Shown here: positions 42,866 through 49,520 of the stretch, piece by piece
Layout: every line of letters starts with the position of its first letter
Numbering within the stretch: the first letter of the stretch is position 1
Source: an uncultured Elusimicrobia bacterium
Lineage (GTDB): Bacteria; Elusimicrobiota; Endomicrobiia; Endomicrobiales; Endomicrobiaceae
Assembly: GCA_947168325.1 (NCBI GenBank)
Contig: CAMVLN010000001.1
Location: forward strand, 1-49,520
Reading direction: 5' to 3'
Length of the DNA: 49,520 nt
The notes under the pieces: generated by a model
Database searches by the model: none
Seen by the model: only the letters and a program-made list of their open reading frames with translations
Told to the model about the DNA's origin: nothing
Translations under genes and position numbers: made by a program

Positions 42866-45247
42866 ATGTCAAATATGGAAATAGTTATAGTAGGTGGAGG
42901 AGCATGTGGAGCAAGTTGTGCAACAAGACTAAGAAGATTAAACGAAAGAGCTAAAATTACTATTTTAGAAAAAACAAATGAAATATCAATAGCTAATTGT
43001 GGATTGCCATATTATATTTCTGATGTTATAAATCAAAGAGAAAAAATTTTAGTTTCTACTCCACAAAAATTTAAATCTTTATTTAATATAGATGTTTGTT
43101 TAAATACCGAAGTAGTTGAAATTAATTCAGAAAAAAAATTTGTTGTTACAAATAATGGTGCAAAGCTAAACTATGATAAACTTGTTTTAGCACAAGGAGC
43201 AAGTCCTATAGTTCCAGAATTTAAAGGAATGAATAAAGAAAAAATTTTTTCAGTAAGAACATTAAATGATGCAGATAAAATAAAGGAATATATTAAAGAA
43301 CATAATTCGAAAAATGTTGTAGTTGTTGGTGGTGGCTTTATAGGTGTTGAAGTGGCTGAAAACTTTTGCCATTTAGGTTTAAATACAACATTGGTTGAAT
43401 TGTCTAACCAAATTTTAGCCCCTGTAGATGAAGAAGTTGCCATAATAGCACAAAATGAAATGAAAGAAAATGGTGTTAACTTAATATTATCAGATGGGGT
43501 AGATAGTTTTGAAGATAATAAAATAATTTTAAGGTCTGGAAAAAAAATAGATTTTGATATAGTTGTAATGGCAATAGGTGTAAAACCTGAAATAGCATTG
43601 GCACAAAAAGCAGGACTTAAAGTAAATAAAGGTATTATAGTCAACGAACTTTTACAAACTTCAAACGAAAATATATATGCTGGTGGCGACAATGTTGAAA
43701 TAAAAGATTTTGTTTCAAAAACAAATACAATTGTTCCTCTTGCAGGTCCTGCAAACAGACAAGGAAGAATTATTGCAAATAATATATGTTCAATAAAGGC
43801 ATCTTATAAGAATAGTCAGGGAACATCTGTTGTTAAAGTATTTAATCTTACAGTTGCAAGTTGCGGTAATAATGAAAAACAATTAAAACTAAAAAATATT
43901 CCTTATTTAAAAACATTTGTTTATTTGAGATCTCATGCAGGATATTATCCAGATTCTGATTTAGTATTATTCAAATTGTTATTTAATAACAAAGGGCAAA
44001 TTTTAGGAGTTCAAGGTATTGGAGCCAATGGAGTAGAAAAAAGAATAGATGTTATTGCAACAATTATGAGAAATAACGGTACTATTCAAGAAATGATTGA
44101 TAGCGAACTTTGTTATGCTCCACCGTACTCTTCGGCAAAAGATCCAGTAAATATTTTAGGTATGGCAGCAGATAATATTTTAAATGGTTTTGTAAAACCT
44201 GCATTTTTTGAAGATTTGAAAGACTCTTTTCTTATAGATGTTCGTCCTGAAATTTCTTACAAAACAAATACTATAAAAGGAGCAATAAATATTCCTGCTA
44301 CACAATTAAGAGATAGATTAAACGAAATTCCTAAAGATAAAAAAGTTGTTTTGTTTTGTGTGACAGGTTATACAAGTTATGTTGCAAGCAGAATTTTACT
44401 TCAAAATGGGTTTAATAATGTTTATTCTTTGGTTGGTGGCTTTGAATTTTACAGAGATTTCACAAGAAAAGTTGATATTGTAAAAAATAATTCAATATCA
44501 CAAAATTGTACGGAACAAGATAAAGAGATAATAAAAATAGATGCATCTGGATTACAATGTCCTGGACCTATATTAAAAGTTGCACAAAATCTTAAAACAG
44601 CAAAACAAGGAACAACATTTCAAATAATTTCCACTGACAGAGGTTTTAAATCAGATATTGGAGCATGGTGCAAAACTACAGGTAACACCTTGTTAAATTT
44701 AGTTCAGCAAGATAAAAAAATTATAGCAACAGTGTGTAAAGGAACAGATAAAATTATGGAAAACAAAGTTATAAGTAAAGGTGACGGGCAAACAATAGTA
44801 GTTTTTTCAAACGATTTAGATAAAGCATTAGCTTCTTTTATTATTGCTAACGGGGCAAAAGCTTCTGGTAAAGATGTTGTTATGTTTTTTACTTTTTGGG
44901 GATTAAATATATTAAGAAAATCTAATATAAAAGTTAAAAAAGGTTTTATAGATTCAATGTTTGGCTTTATGATGCCAAAAGGAGCAAAAAAACTTACTCT
45001 TTCCAAAATGAATTTTTGTGGTCTTGGAACAATGATGATGAAATCTGTTATGAAAAATAAAAATATTTCTACATTAACAGAACTTATTTTACAAGCACAA
45101 CAAAGCGGTATAAAATTTATTGCATGTAAAATGTCTATGGATGTTATGGGAATAAAAGAAGAAGAACTTATAGATGGTGTTGAAATAGGTGGTGTTGCAA
45201 AATATATTGCTGAAAGCAACAATGCAAGTTCAAATCTTTTTATTTAA
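42866..45247 (+). CDS. CoA-disulfide/persulfide reductase fused to rhodanese, TusA and DsrE-like domains
   Basis: A 793-aa four-domain protein. Residues 1-445 form the FAD/NAD(P)H oxidoreductase (IVGGGACGASCATRLRR, active Cys in ANCGLPYYI, NAD motif VVVGGGFIGVEVAE, FAD motif IYAGGDN). Residues 450-545 are a rhodanese with active loop CVTGYTS. Residues 555-635 are a TusA-like domain (DASGLQCPGPILK). Residues 645-793 are a DsrE/DsrF-like domain (TIVVFSNDLDKALASFIIANGA). It probably uses NAD(P)H to reduce persulfides or CoA disulfides and relays sulfur between its own domains; the relay is inferred from domain content. It is monocistronic, 10 bases after the collapsed acetyltransferase, with an AAGGATAA ribosome-binding site. 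Confidence 0.9.
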   Translation: MSNMEIVIVGGGACGASCATRLRRLNERAKITILEKTNEISIANCGLPYYISDVINQREKILVSTPQKFKSLFNIDVCLNTEVVEINSEKKFVVTNNGAKLNYDKLVLAQGASPIVPEFKGMNKEKIFSVRTLNDADKIKEYIKEHNSKNVVVVGGGFIGVEVAENFCHLGLNTTLVELSNQILAPVDEEVAIIAQNEMKENGVNLILSDGVDSFEDNKIILRSGKKIDFDIVVMAIGVKPEIALAQKAGLKVNKGIIVNELLQTSNENIYAGGDNVEIKDFVSKTNTIVPLAGPANRQGRIIANNICSIKASYKNSQGTSVVKVFNLTVASCGNNEKQLKLKNIPYLKTFVYLRSHAGYYPDSDLVLFKLLFNNKGQILGVQGIGANGVEKRIDVIATIMRNNGTIQEMIDSELCYAPPYSSAKDPVNILGMAADNILNGFVKPAFFEDLKDSFLIDVRPEISYKTNTIKGAINIPATQLRDRLNEIPKDKKVVLFCVTGYTSYVASRILLQNGFNNVYSLVGGFEFYRDFTRKVDIVKNNSISQNCTEQDKEIIKIDASGLQCPGPILKVAQNLKTAKQGTTFQIISTDRGFKSDIGAWCKTTGNTLLNLVQQDKKIIATVCKGTDKIMENKVISKGDGQTIVVFSNDLDKALASFIIANGAKASGKDVVMFFTFWGLNILRKSNIKVKKGFIDSMFGFMMPKGAKKLTLSKMNFCGLGTMMMKSVMKNKNISTLTELILQAQQSGIKFIACKMSMDVMGIKEEELIDGVEIGGVAKYIAESNNASSNLFI

Positions 45248-45305
45248 TATGAATTCAATTTTAACAAATGGAAAAAGGAGATATTTAAAGTCAGAGTTTG
45301 CTTTT

Positions 45306-45896
45306 TTATAATTTTTTTATTTCATCTAAAACTTTTTGTGACAGTTTTAAATAATCTTCTTTTGTATAATTTTTTGGTGGATAAATTGGTTTTCCATATT
45401 TTATTTCAATTTGTTTAAATTTTGCCATATTATTAGTGTTTACTATTTTTGTTGGAATTATTGGGACCTGGCAATTACATGAAACCATCCCAACACCTGC
45501 TCTAGCTTTTCCTAACTCTCCAGTTTTAGATCTTGTTCCTTCTGGAAACATCAACAAAGCTTTTTTGTTTTTTAATAATAAAAAAGCATTTCTAAAAGCA
45601 GACATATCTTGTTGACCTCTTTTAACAGGAAAAGCATTTGTTCTTTTTATAAGAAAACCTAATATTGGAATTTCAAACAGTTCTTGTTTTGCCATAAAAT
45701 ATAAGTCTTGATCAATAAAAGATCCAGTTAAAGGAGGATCAAAATAACTCAAATGGTTAGGGGAAATAATTGCTCCGGTATTTAAAGGTATATTTTCTTT
45801 ACCACTGGATTTACATCTATAAAATAAAATTGCTATCCATTTAGATAAAAATCGTCCTGTGTAATATACCCAACTACTTTTTTCTCTTATTTGCAT
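45306..45896 (-). CDS. plsC: 1-acyl-sn-glycerol-3-phosphate acyltransferase
   Basis: Second acylation of phosphatidic acid synthesis; 196 aa. The catalytic NHLSYFD (His48, Asp53) and the glycerophosphate-binding FPEGTRS motif are intact, followed by VPIIPTKIV. It starts inside the last 10 bases of aroA, so it is translationally coupled to it, a pairing without metabolic logic. The sequence upstream of its convergent neighbour (45248-45305) contains a stray AAAGGAGATA with no start codon. Confidence 0.93.
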   Translation of the reverse strand: MQIREKSSWVYYTGRFLSKWIAILFYRCKSSGKENIPLNTGAIISPNHLSYFDPPLTGSFIDQDLYFMAKQELFEIPILGFLIKRTNAFPVKRGQQDMSAFRNAFLLLKNKKALLMFPEGTRSKTGELGKARAGVGMVSCNCQVPIIPTKIVNTNNMAKFKQIEIKYGKPIYPPKNYTKEDYLKLSQKVLDEIKKL

Positions 45897-47164
45897 ACAC
45901 TTTTTAATACCTCATAAAAATTTGAAAAAGATATGTTTACACAATTACTATTTAAAATTTCTGTTTCTCCGTCAGCTATAAGCCCTGCAATGGATAACAT
46001 CATTGATATTCTGTGGTCGTTAAAACTATCAACTATACAACCTTTTAACTTTGTTGGCCCATTTATAATAAAACCATCTTTTGTTTCAGTAATATGTGCA
46101 CCTAATTTTTTTAATTGTGTTGCTGTTGAAAATAATCTATTACTTTCTTTAACTTTTAATTCTTGTGCTCCTGAAATTACAGTTTTACCTTCAGCTTGTG
46201 TAGCACAGAGTGCAATAATAGGAATTTCATCTATAAGTCTAGGGACAATATCTGAATTAATACTTGTTGCTTTAAGTTTTGAACTTTTTATTTCTATATC
46301 ACAAACTTCTTCTCCTGATTCAGTTCGTATATTGTCTAATATGATATTTGCACCCATTTTTTTTAAAACTTCTAAAATTCCATCTCTAGTTTTATTTATA
46401 TTTACATTTAAAATTTTTATATTTGAGTTTGGAACAATTAATCCAGCAACTATAAAAAAGCTTGCTGAAGAAATATCGTTTGGAACATTTATTTCTTGAC
46501 TATAAAGTTTTTTGCAATGTTTAATGCTAACAGATAAATTATCAACATAGATGTCTGCTCCAAAACTTTTTAACATTCTTTCTGAATGATCTCTTGATTT
46601 AAATGGTTCTGTAAATTTTGTGATTTTATCTGCATACATTCCTGCAAACAATAAACAACTTTTTACTTGTGCTGATGCTATTGGACTAGTATAGTCAATT
46701 GACTTTAAAGTGCATGTTGAATTTATTGTTATTGGTAAATAATAATTATTGGATACTATATTTGCTCCCATTAAAGACAATGGTTCTATAACTCTTTTCA
46801 TTGGCCTTTTAGACAAACTTTCATCACCACAAATTGTAGAAGAAAAATTTTGCCCTGCTAGTATGCCAAGTATTAATCTTGTAGTTGTACCTGAATTTCC
46901 TGCATAAATTTCTTTTGCTGGTTTCTTTAGCCCTTTAATTCCTACACCATTTATTATTAATGTATCATTTTGTTGTTCTATATTTACTCCCATTTGTTTA
47001 AATGCATTTAAAGTCATAAAACAATCTTCAGATTGCAAATAGTTATTGATAACAGATTTTCCACAAGCAATACAAGATAACATTATAGCTCTATGAGTTA
47101 TTGATTTGTCTGCTGGAACTACGATTGTACCTGAAATTTTTGAAATTTTATTTATTTTCATCAT
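45887..47164 (-). CDS. aroA: 5-enolpyruvylshikimate-3-phosphate synthase
   Basis: Sixth step of the shikimate pathway; 425 aa. Visible active-site elements include ADKSITHRA (Lys20), YAGNSGTTTRL, LSKRPMKRVIEP, the PIASAQVKS segment and DEIPIIALCATQAEG. The NSGTTTR reading (rather than NAGTAMR) and SAQVKS with Gln are those of class II-like (glyphosate-tolerant) enzymes. It lies in the order aroF-tyrA-aroA-plsC and starts eight bases after tyrA ends. Confidence 0.95.
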   Translation of the reverse strand: MMKINKISKISGTIVVPADKSITHRAIMLSCIACGKSVINNYLQSEDCFMTLNAFKQMGVNIEQQNDTLIINGVGIKGLKKPAKEIYAGNSGTTTRLILGILAGQNFSSTICGDESLSKRPMKRVIEPLSLMGANIVSNNYYLPITINSTCTLKSIDYTSPIASAQVKSCLLFAGMYADKITKFTEPFKSRDHSERMLKSFGADIYVDNLSVSIKHCKKLYSQEINVPNDISSASFFIVAGLIVPNSNIKILNVNINKTRDGILEVLKKMGANIILDNIRTESGEEVCDIEIKSSKLKATSINSDIVPRLIDEIPIIALCATQAEGKTVISGAQELKVKESNRLFSTATQLKKLGAHITETKDGFIINGPTKLKGCIVDSFNDHRISMMLSIAGLIADGETEILNSNCVNISFSNFYEVLKSVCK

Positions 47165-47172
47165 CTATACTT

Positions 47173-48069
47173 TTATCTAAAAACATCTTTTAGTTTTTGT
47201 TTGTCATTTTTTGAAACTATTCTTTTCCATGTTCGGTGACTTTTATATAAAACTTCTTTTAGTTTTTTTTCATCATCAAAACAATTTATAAATTCTTTTA
47301 TCTGTTTACAAAACTGCATTGATAATAATTTTAAATTATTTTTATTATTTAAAAATATTGGAAGCCACATCTTTAAAGAAGATTTTGCAACTCTTGTTAT
47401 ACTTTCAAAAGAGCCTGCTATTAAATTTTTTATATTTTTATTTTTACTATTTTTTTCTTTAAACATTTTATAAAAGCTAAATGCTATTATATGTGGTAAA
47501 TGGCTTGTAAAAGCCACTATTTCATCATGCTCTTTTGCCGACATAAATTTAATTTTGCAACCAATATCTTTCCATAACCTAGATATAATTTTTACATTTT
47601 TATCATGAATATCAGAAGTAATTACTACTGTTGCATTATTATAAATATCACCACTTGCATATTCTATACCACTTTGTTCTATACCTGCCATAGGATGACA
47701 TCCTACAAAACAAGGATAATTTTTGTTTTCTTTTTGAATCTTTTTTATTTGTTCGCAAATATTGAATTTTATACTACTTACATCACAAACAATAGTTGTT
47801 TTTCTTACATATTTTGCAACTTCTAAATATATACCAACAACGGTATCCGCCGGACTACAAATAAAAACTATATCTGCACAAGAAACCATATTTATATTTG
47901 TAGAAAAACTATCTACTGCTTTTTTATCTTTTGCAAGTTTTAGTGTTTTTAAATTTCTGCCTATACCAACAACTTCATATTGCCTTTGCCCCTTTTTCGT
48001 AAACTGTTTTAAGGCAATACCAAGCGACCCGCCCATTAAACCAACACCAATAATTGCAACAGTTTTCAT
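47173..48069 (-). CDS. tyrA: Prephenate dehydrogenase
   Basis: NAD(P)-dependent step to tyrosine; 298 aa. The Rossmann start is IGVGLMGGSLGIALK, with VFICSPADTV and CDVSSIK in the binding domain, then the catalytic GCHPMAGIEQSG and TSHLPHIIAF segments. There is no chorismate mutase or ACT domain, so this is the minimal monofunctional form. Its ATG overlaps the aroF stop by one base. Confidence 0.93.
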   Translation of the reverse strand: MKTVAIIGVGLMGGSLGIALKQFTKKGQRQYEVVGIGRNLKTLKLAKDKKAVDSFSTNINMVSCADIVFICSPADTVVGIYLEVAKYVRKTTIVCDVSSIKFNICEQIKKIQKENKNYPCFVGCHPMAGIEQSGIEYASGDIYNNATVVITSDIHDKNVKIISRLWKDIGCKIKFMSAKEHDEIVAFTSHLPHIIAFSFYKMFKEKNSKNKNIKNLIAGSFESITRVAKSSLKMWLPIFLNNKNNLKLLSMQFCKQIKEFINCFDDEKKLKEVLYKSHRTWKRIVSKNDKQKLKDVFR

Positions 48070-49085
48070 TAAATTTCTCTACCCAAAGCTAATGCTATTT
48101 TCTTTAAATCTGTTATAAGTTTTTTATACTGTTCTGGTAACAAACTTTGTGCTCCATCAGATAAAGCTTCTTCTGGTCTAGGATGTATTTCTAAAGCTAT
48201 TGCATCTGCTCCTACAGCTAAACAAGCTTTTGCCATTGTAGGAACATGCTCTCTTATACCTATTCCGTGAGAAGGATCTAAAACTACTGGTAGATGTGTA
48301 AGTTTTTTCACCACAGGTATAGCATTTAAATCTAGTGTAAACCTTGTGGCTGTTTCAAATGTCCTTATACCTCTTTCACATAACATCACATTGTAGTTGC
48401 CTTGTGCTAAAATATATTCTGCAGACAACAACCATTCTTTTATTGTTGTAGCCATACCTCTTTTTAATAAAACAGGTTTTTTTTGTTTTCCACAGGCTTT
48501 TAGTAAATCATAATTTTGAATATTTCTTGCACCTATTTGAACAATATCACAATACTTACTAACTAAAGGAACTTGCTCTACAGCCATAGCTTCACTTATT
48601 GTAGGAATTTTATATTTTACTCCAACATCGTGCAAAAATTTTAACCCTTTTTCTCCAAGCCCTTGAAATGTATAAGGAGAAGACCTTGGTTTATATGCTC
48701 CACCTCTAAGAATTGTTCCACCACCATCTTTTACAATTTTTGCAATTTCATCTAACACCGACTTGCTTTCAATTGCACATGGACCTGCAATAATGGGAAC
48801 TTTTTTTCCACCAATTTCTATTCCATAAGGAAGTTTTATTATTGTATCATCATGCTTAAATTCTCTTGATGCAAGTTTATAAGGTTTTTCTATTTCACTT
48901 ATATGATCAACTTCATCCATAGATTCAAAAGATTCTCTATACTTTTCAGCAAATTCTCCAATCATACCTATAATTGTTATATCAACTCCTCTTGATATAT
49001 GTGGAATATATCCTAATTTTTTTATTTTTTCTATAACCTTATTTTCTTCTTGTTTTGTAGCTCTTCGTTTCAATGTAATAATCAT
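48069..49085 (-). CDS. aroF: 3-deoxy-7-phosphoheptulonate synthase (AroF beta type)
   Basis: First step of aromatic amino-acid synthesis; 338 aa. A ferredoxin-like regulatory domain (residues 1-70, GVDITIIGMIGE) precedes the barrel, which has IIAGPCAIES, RGGAYKPRSSPY, IQIGARN-like QIGARNIQNYDLL, LLKRGMATT, CERGIRTFE and LDPSHGIG. This arrangement is the Thermotoga/Bacillus-like type. First gene of the aro operon. A TATAAT lies at 49129-49124 (minus strand) without a good -35. Confidence 0.95.
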   Translation of the reverse strand: MIITLKRRATKQEENKVIEKIKKLGYIPHISRGVDITIIGMIGEFAEKYRESFESMDEVDHISEIEKPYKLASREFKHDDTIIKLPYGIEIGGKKVPIIAGPCAIESKSVLDEIAKIVKDGGGTILRGGAYKPRSSPYTFQGLGEKGLKFLHDVGVKYKIPTISEAMAVEQVPLVSKYCDIVQIGARNIQNYDLLKACGKQKKPVLLKRGMATTIKEWLLSAEYILAQGNYNVMLCERGIRTFETATRFTLDLNAIPVVKKLTHLPVVLDPSHGIGIREHVPTMAKACLAVGADAIALEIHPRPEEALSDGAQSLLPEQYKKLITDLKKIALALGREI

Positions 49086-49520
49086 CTTATGTTTCCCCCT
49101 TAACCCTAACTAAAATACTTGCTATTATATAAAATATTTGGCAAGAAATATAGATGTATTTGTTTTTTTATGTTTTTAGTGTCAAAAAATTATACACAAT
49201 GGTAATATTACCTGATAAAAAACAAACATCTTGTGAGATGTTATCAAATATACACTATAAAAGTTCAAACATGAATTAGACACAAAGAAGTAAAAAACAA
49301 AAGAAAGTAGATAAGGATAAAAATAAATCAAAAGTAAAAAAAATAAGACACATACAATAGCAGATACCGTAGTTGATAAAGAAGAATATGGGTAAATAAA
49401 CAGATATTTTTATAATGTACTAAATAGGATAAGTAATTTTATTTTGGCTATTATTTTAAAGAACAAACAGTAATATTTAATATAATAATATAAAATAATA
49501 TTTTTTACGAAATGTTTACA
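49086..49520. other. Intergenic region before the aro operon
   Basis: Holds the TTAACCCTAAC element (49100-49110), a possible -10 of aroF, and a perfect 7-bp hairpin AACATCT-TGTG-AGATGTT (49225-49242) that can be extended by TGATAA/TTATCA around a bulge. After 49250 the sequence is A-rich with short frames and many stops (one ends TIADTVVDKEEYG), possibly a worn-out gene. No intact gene was seen. Confidence 0.5.

Noticed and set aside
43171..45222. Long antisense frames opposite the four-domain sulfur enzyme
   Set aside because: They are shadows of a gene with clear domains; composition is low-complexity and starts lack ribosome-binding sites.
45933..46499. 188-codon plus-strand frame inside aroA
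   Set aside because: It is antisense to a complete aroA with its active-site motifs; no independent support.

Overview
The window is a stretch of a very AT-rich bacterial chromosome. Its genes point to a strictly anaerobic, fermentative, diderm bacterium. Anaerobiosis is shown by class III ribonucleotide reductase, a group B [FeFe]-hydrogenase, two rubrerythrins, superoxide reductase and an oxygen-reducing flavodiiron protein. A double membrane is shown by Kdo transferase, a heptosyltransferase-like enzyme and an OprB-like porin. Acetate kinase suggests acetate fermentation. Decayed genes, homopolymer frameshifts and an Eco57I-like tail fragment suggest a genome under reduction. The combination recalls Elusimicrobiota such as Endomicrobium, but that placement is inference and no rRNA is present to test it.

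Layout. 2-3196 (+): the 3' part of a giant coiled-coil protein with a possible C39-like papain-fold core and a 510-bp internal duplication; the gene begins before the window. 3297-6413 (-): nrdD-nrdG behind a consensus promoter, two NrdR-like boxes and a cobalamin riboswitch. 6415-7842 (-): [FeFe]-hydrogenase. 7966-11254 (-): a zinc-uptake operon (small Cys/His exported protein, ZnuA, ZnuC, small exported protein, tyrosine-phosphatase-like protein) with no permease, two apparent one-base frameshifts and a possible sequestered ribosome-binding site. 11469-12599: porin. 12632-15644: feoA-feoA-feoB plus a Cys-rich partner. 15746-18069: LPS core genes. 18169-21250: oxygen defence (two rubrerythrins, superoxide reductase, flavodiiron protein). 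21424-23669: iscU, a cysteine desulfurase homologue that lacks the PLP lysine, and rubredoxin.

23670-24300 holds no intact gene, only a possible transposase remnant and a tandem repeat. 24307-27500 (+): rpsO, pnp (with a long RNA hairpin between them), accB and a small winged-helix gene. 27527-28246 (-): mtnN. 28402-29241 (+): glyQ, followed by decayed sequence where glyS would often be. 29832-32937 (-): patatin, rlmN, htpX and an orphan small gene. 33019-38433 (+): DUF192, ackA, tRNA-Ala(GGC), a stand-alone PqqD-like protein, two PpiC-type chaperones and pdxA. 38444-42467 (-): queA, spoIID-like and proS. 42678-42855 is a collapsed acetyltransferase pseudogene. 42866-45247 (+) encodes a four-domain CoA-disulfide reductase/rhodanese/TusA/DsrE-like protein. 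45306-49085 (-): aroF, tyrA, aroA, plsC. The last 435 bases hold no gene.

Themes. Iron, zinc, sulfur and oxygen handling dominate the first half: Feo iron import, zinc import, Fe-S assembly and iron-based peroxide/superoxide/oxygen reduction all lie within about 15 kb. The Lys-less desulfurase beside rubredoxin and IscU, together with the persulfide-type reductase at 42.9 kb, suggests unusual sulfur routing, perhaps using environmental sulfide. The nrd leader combines two regulatory layers and predicts a B12-dependent class II reductase elsewhere in the genome.
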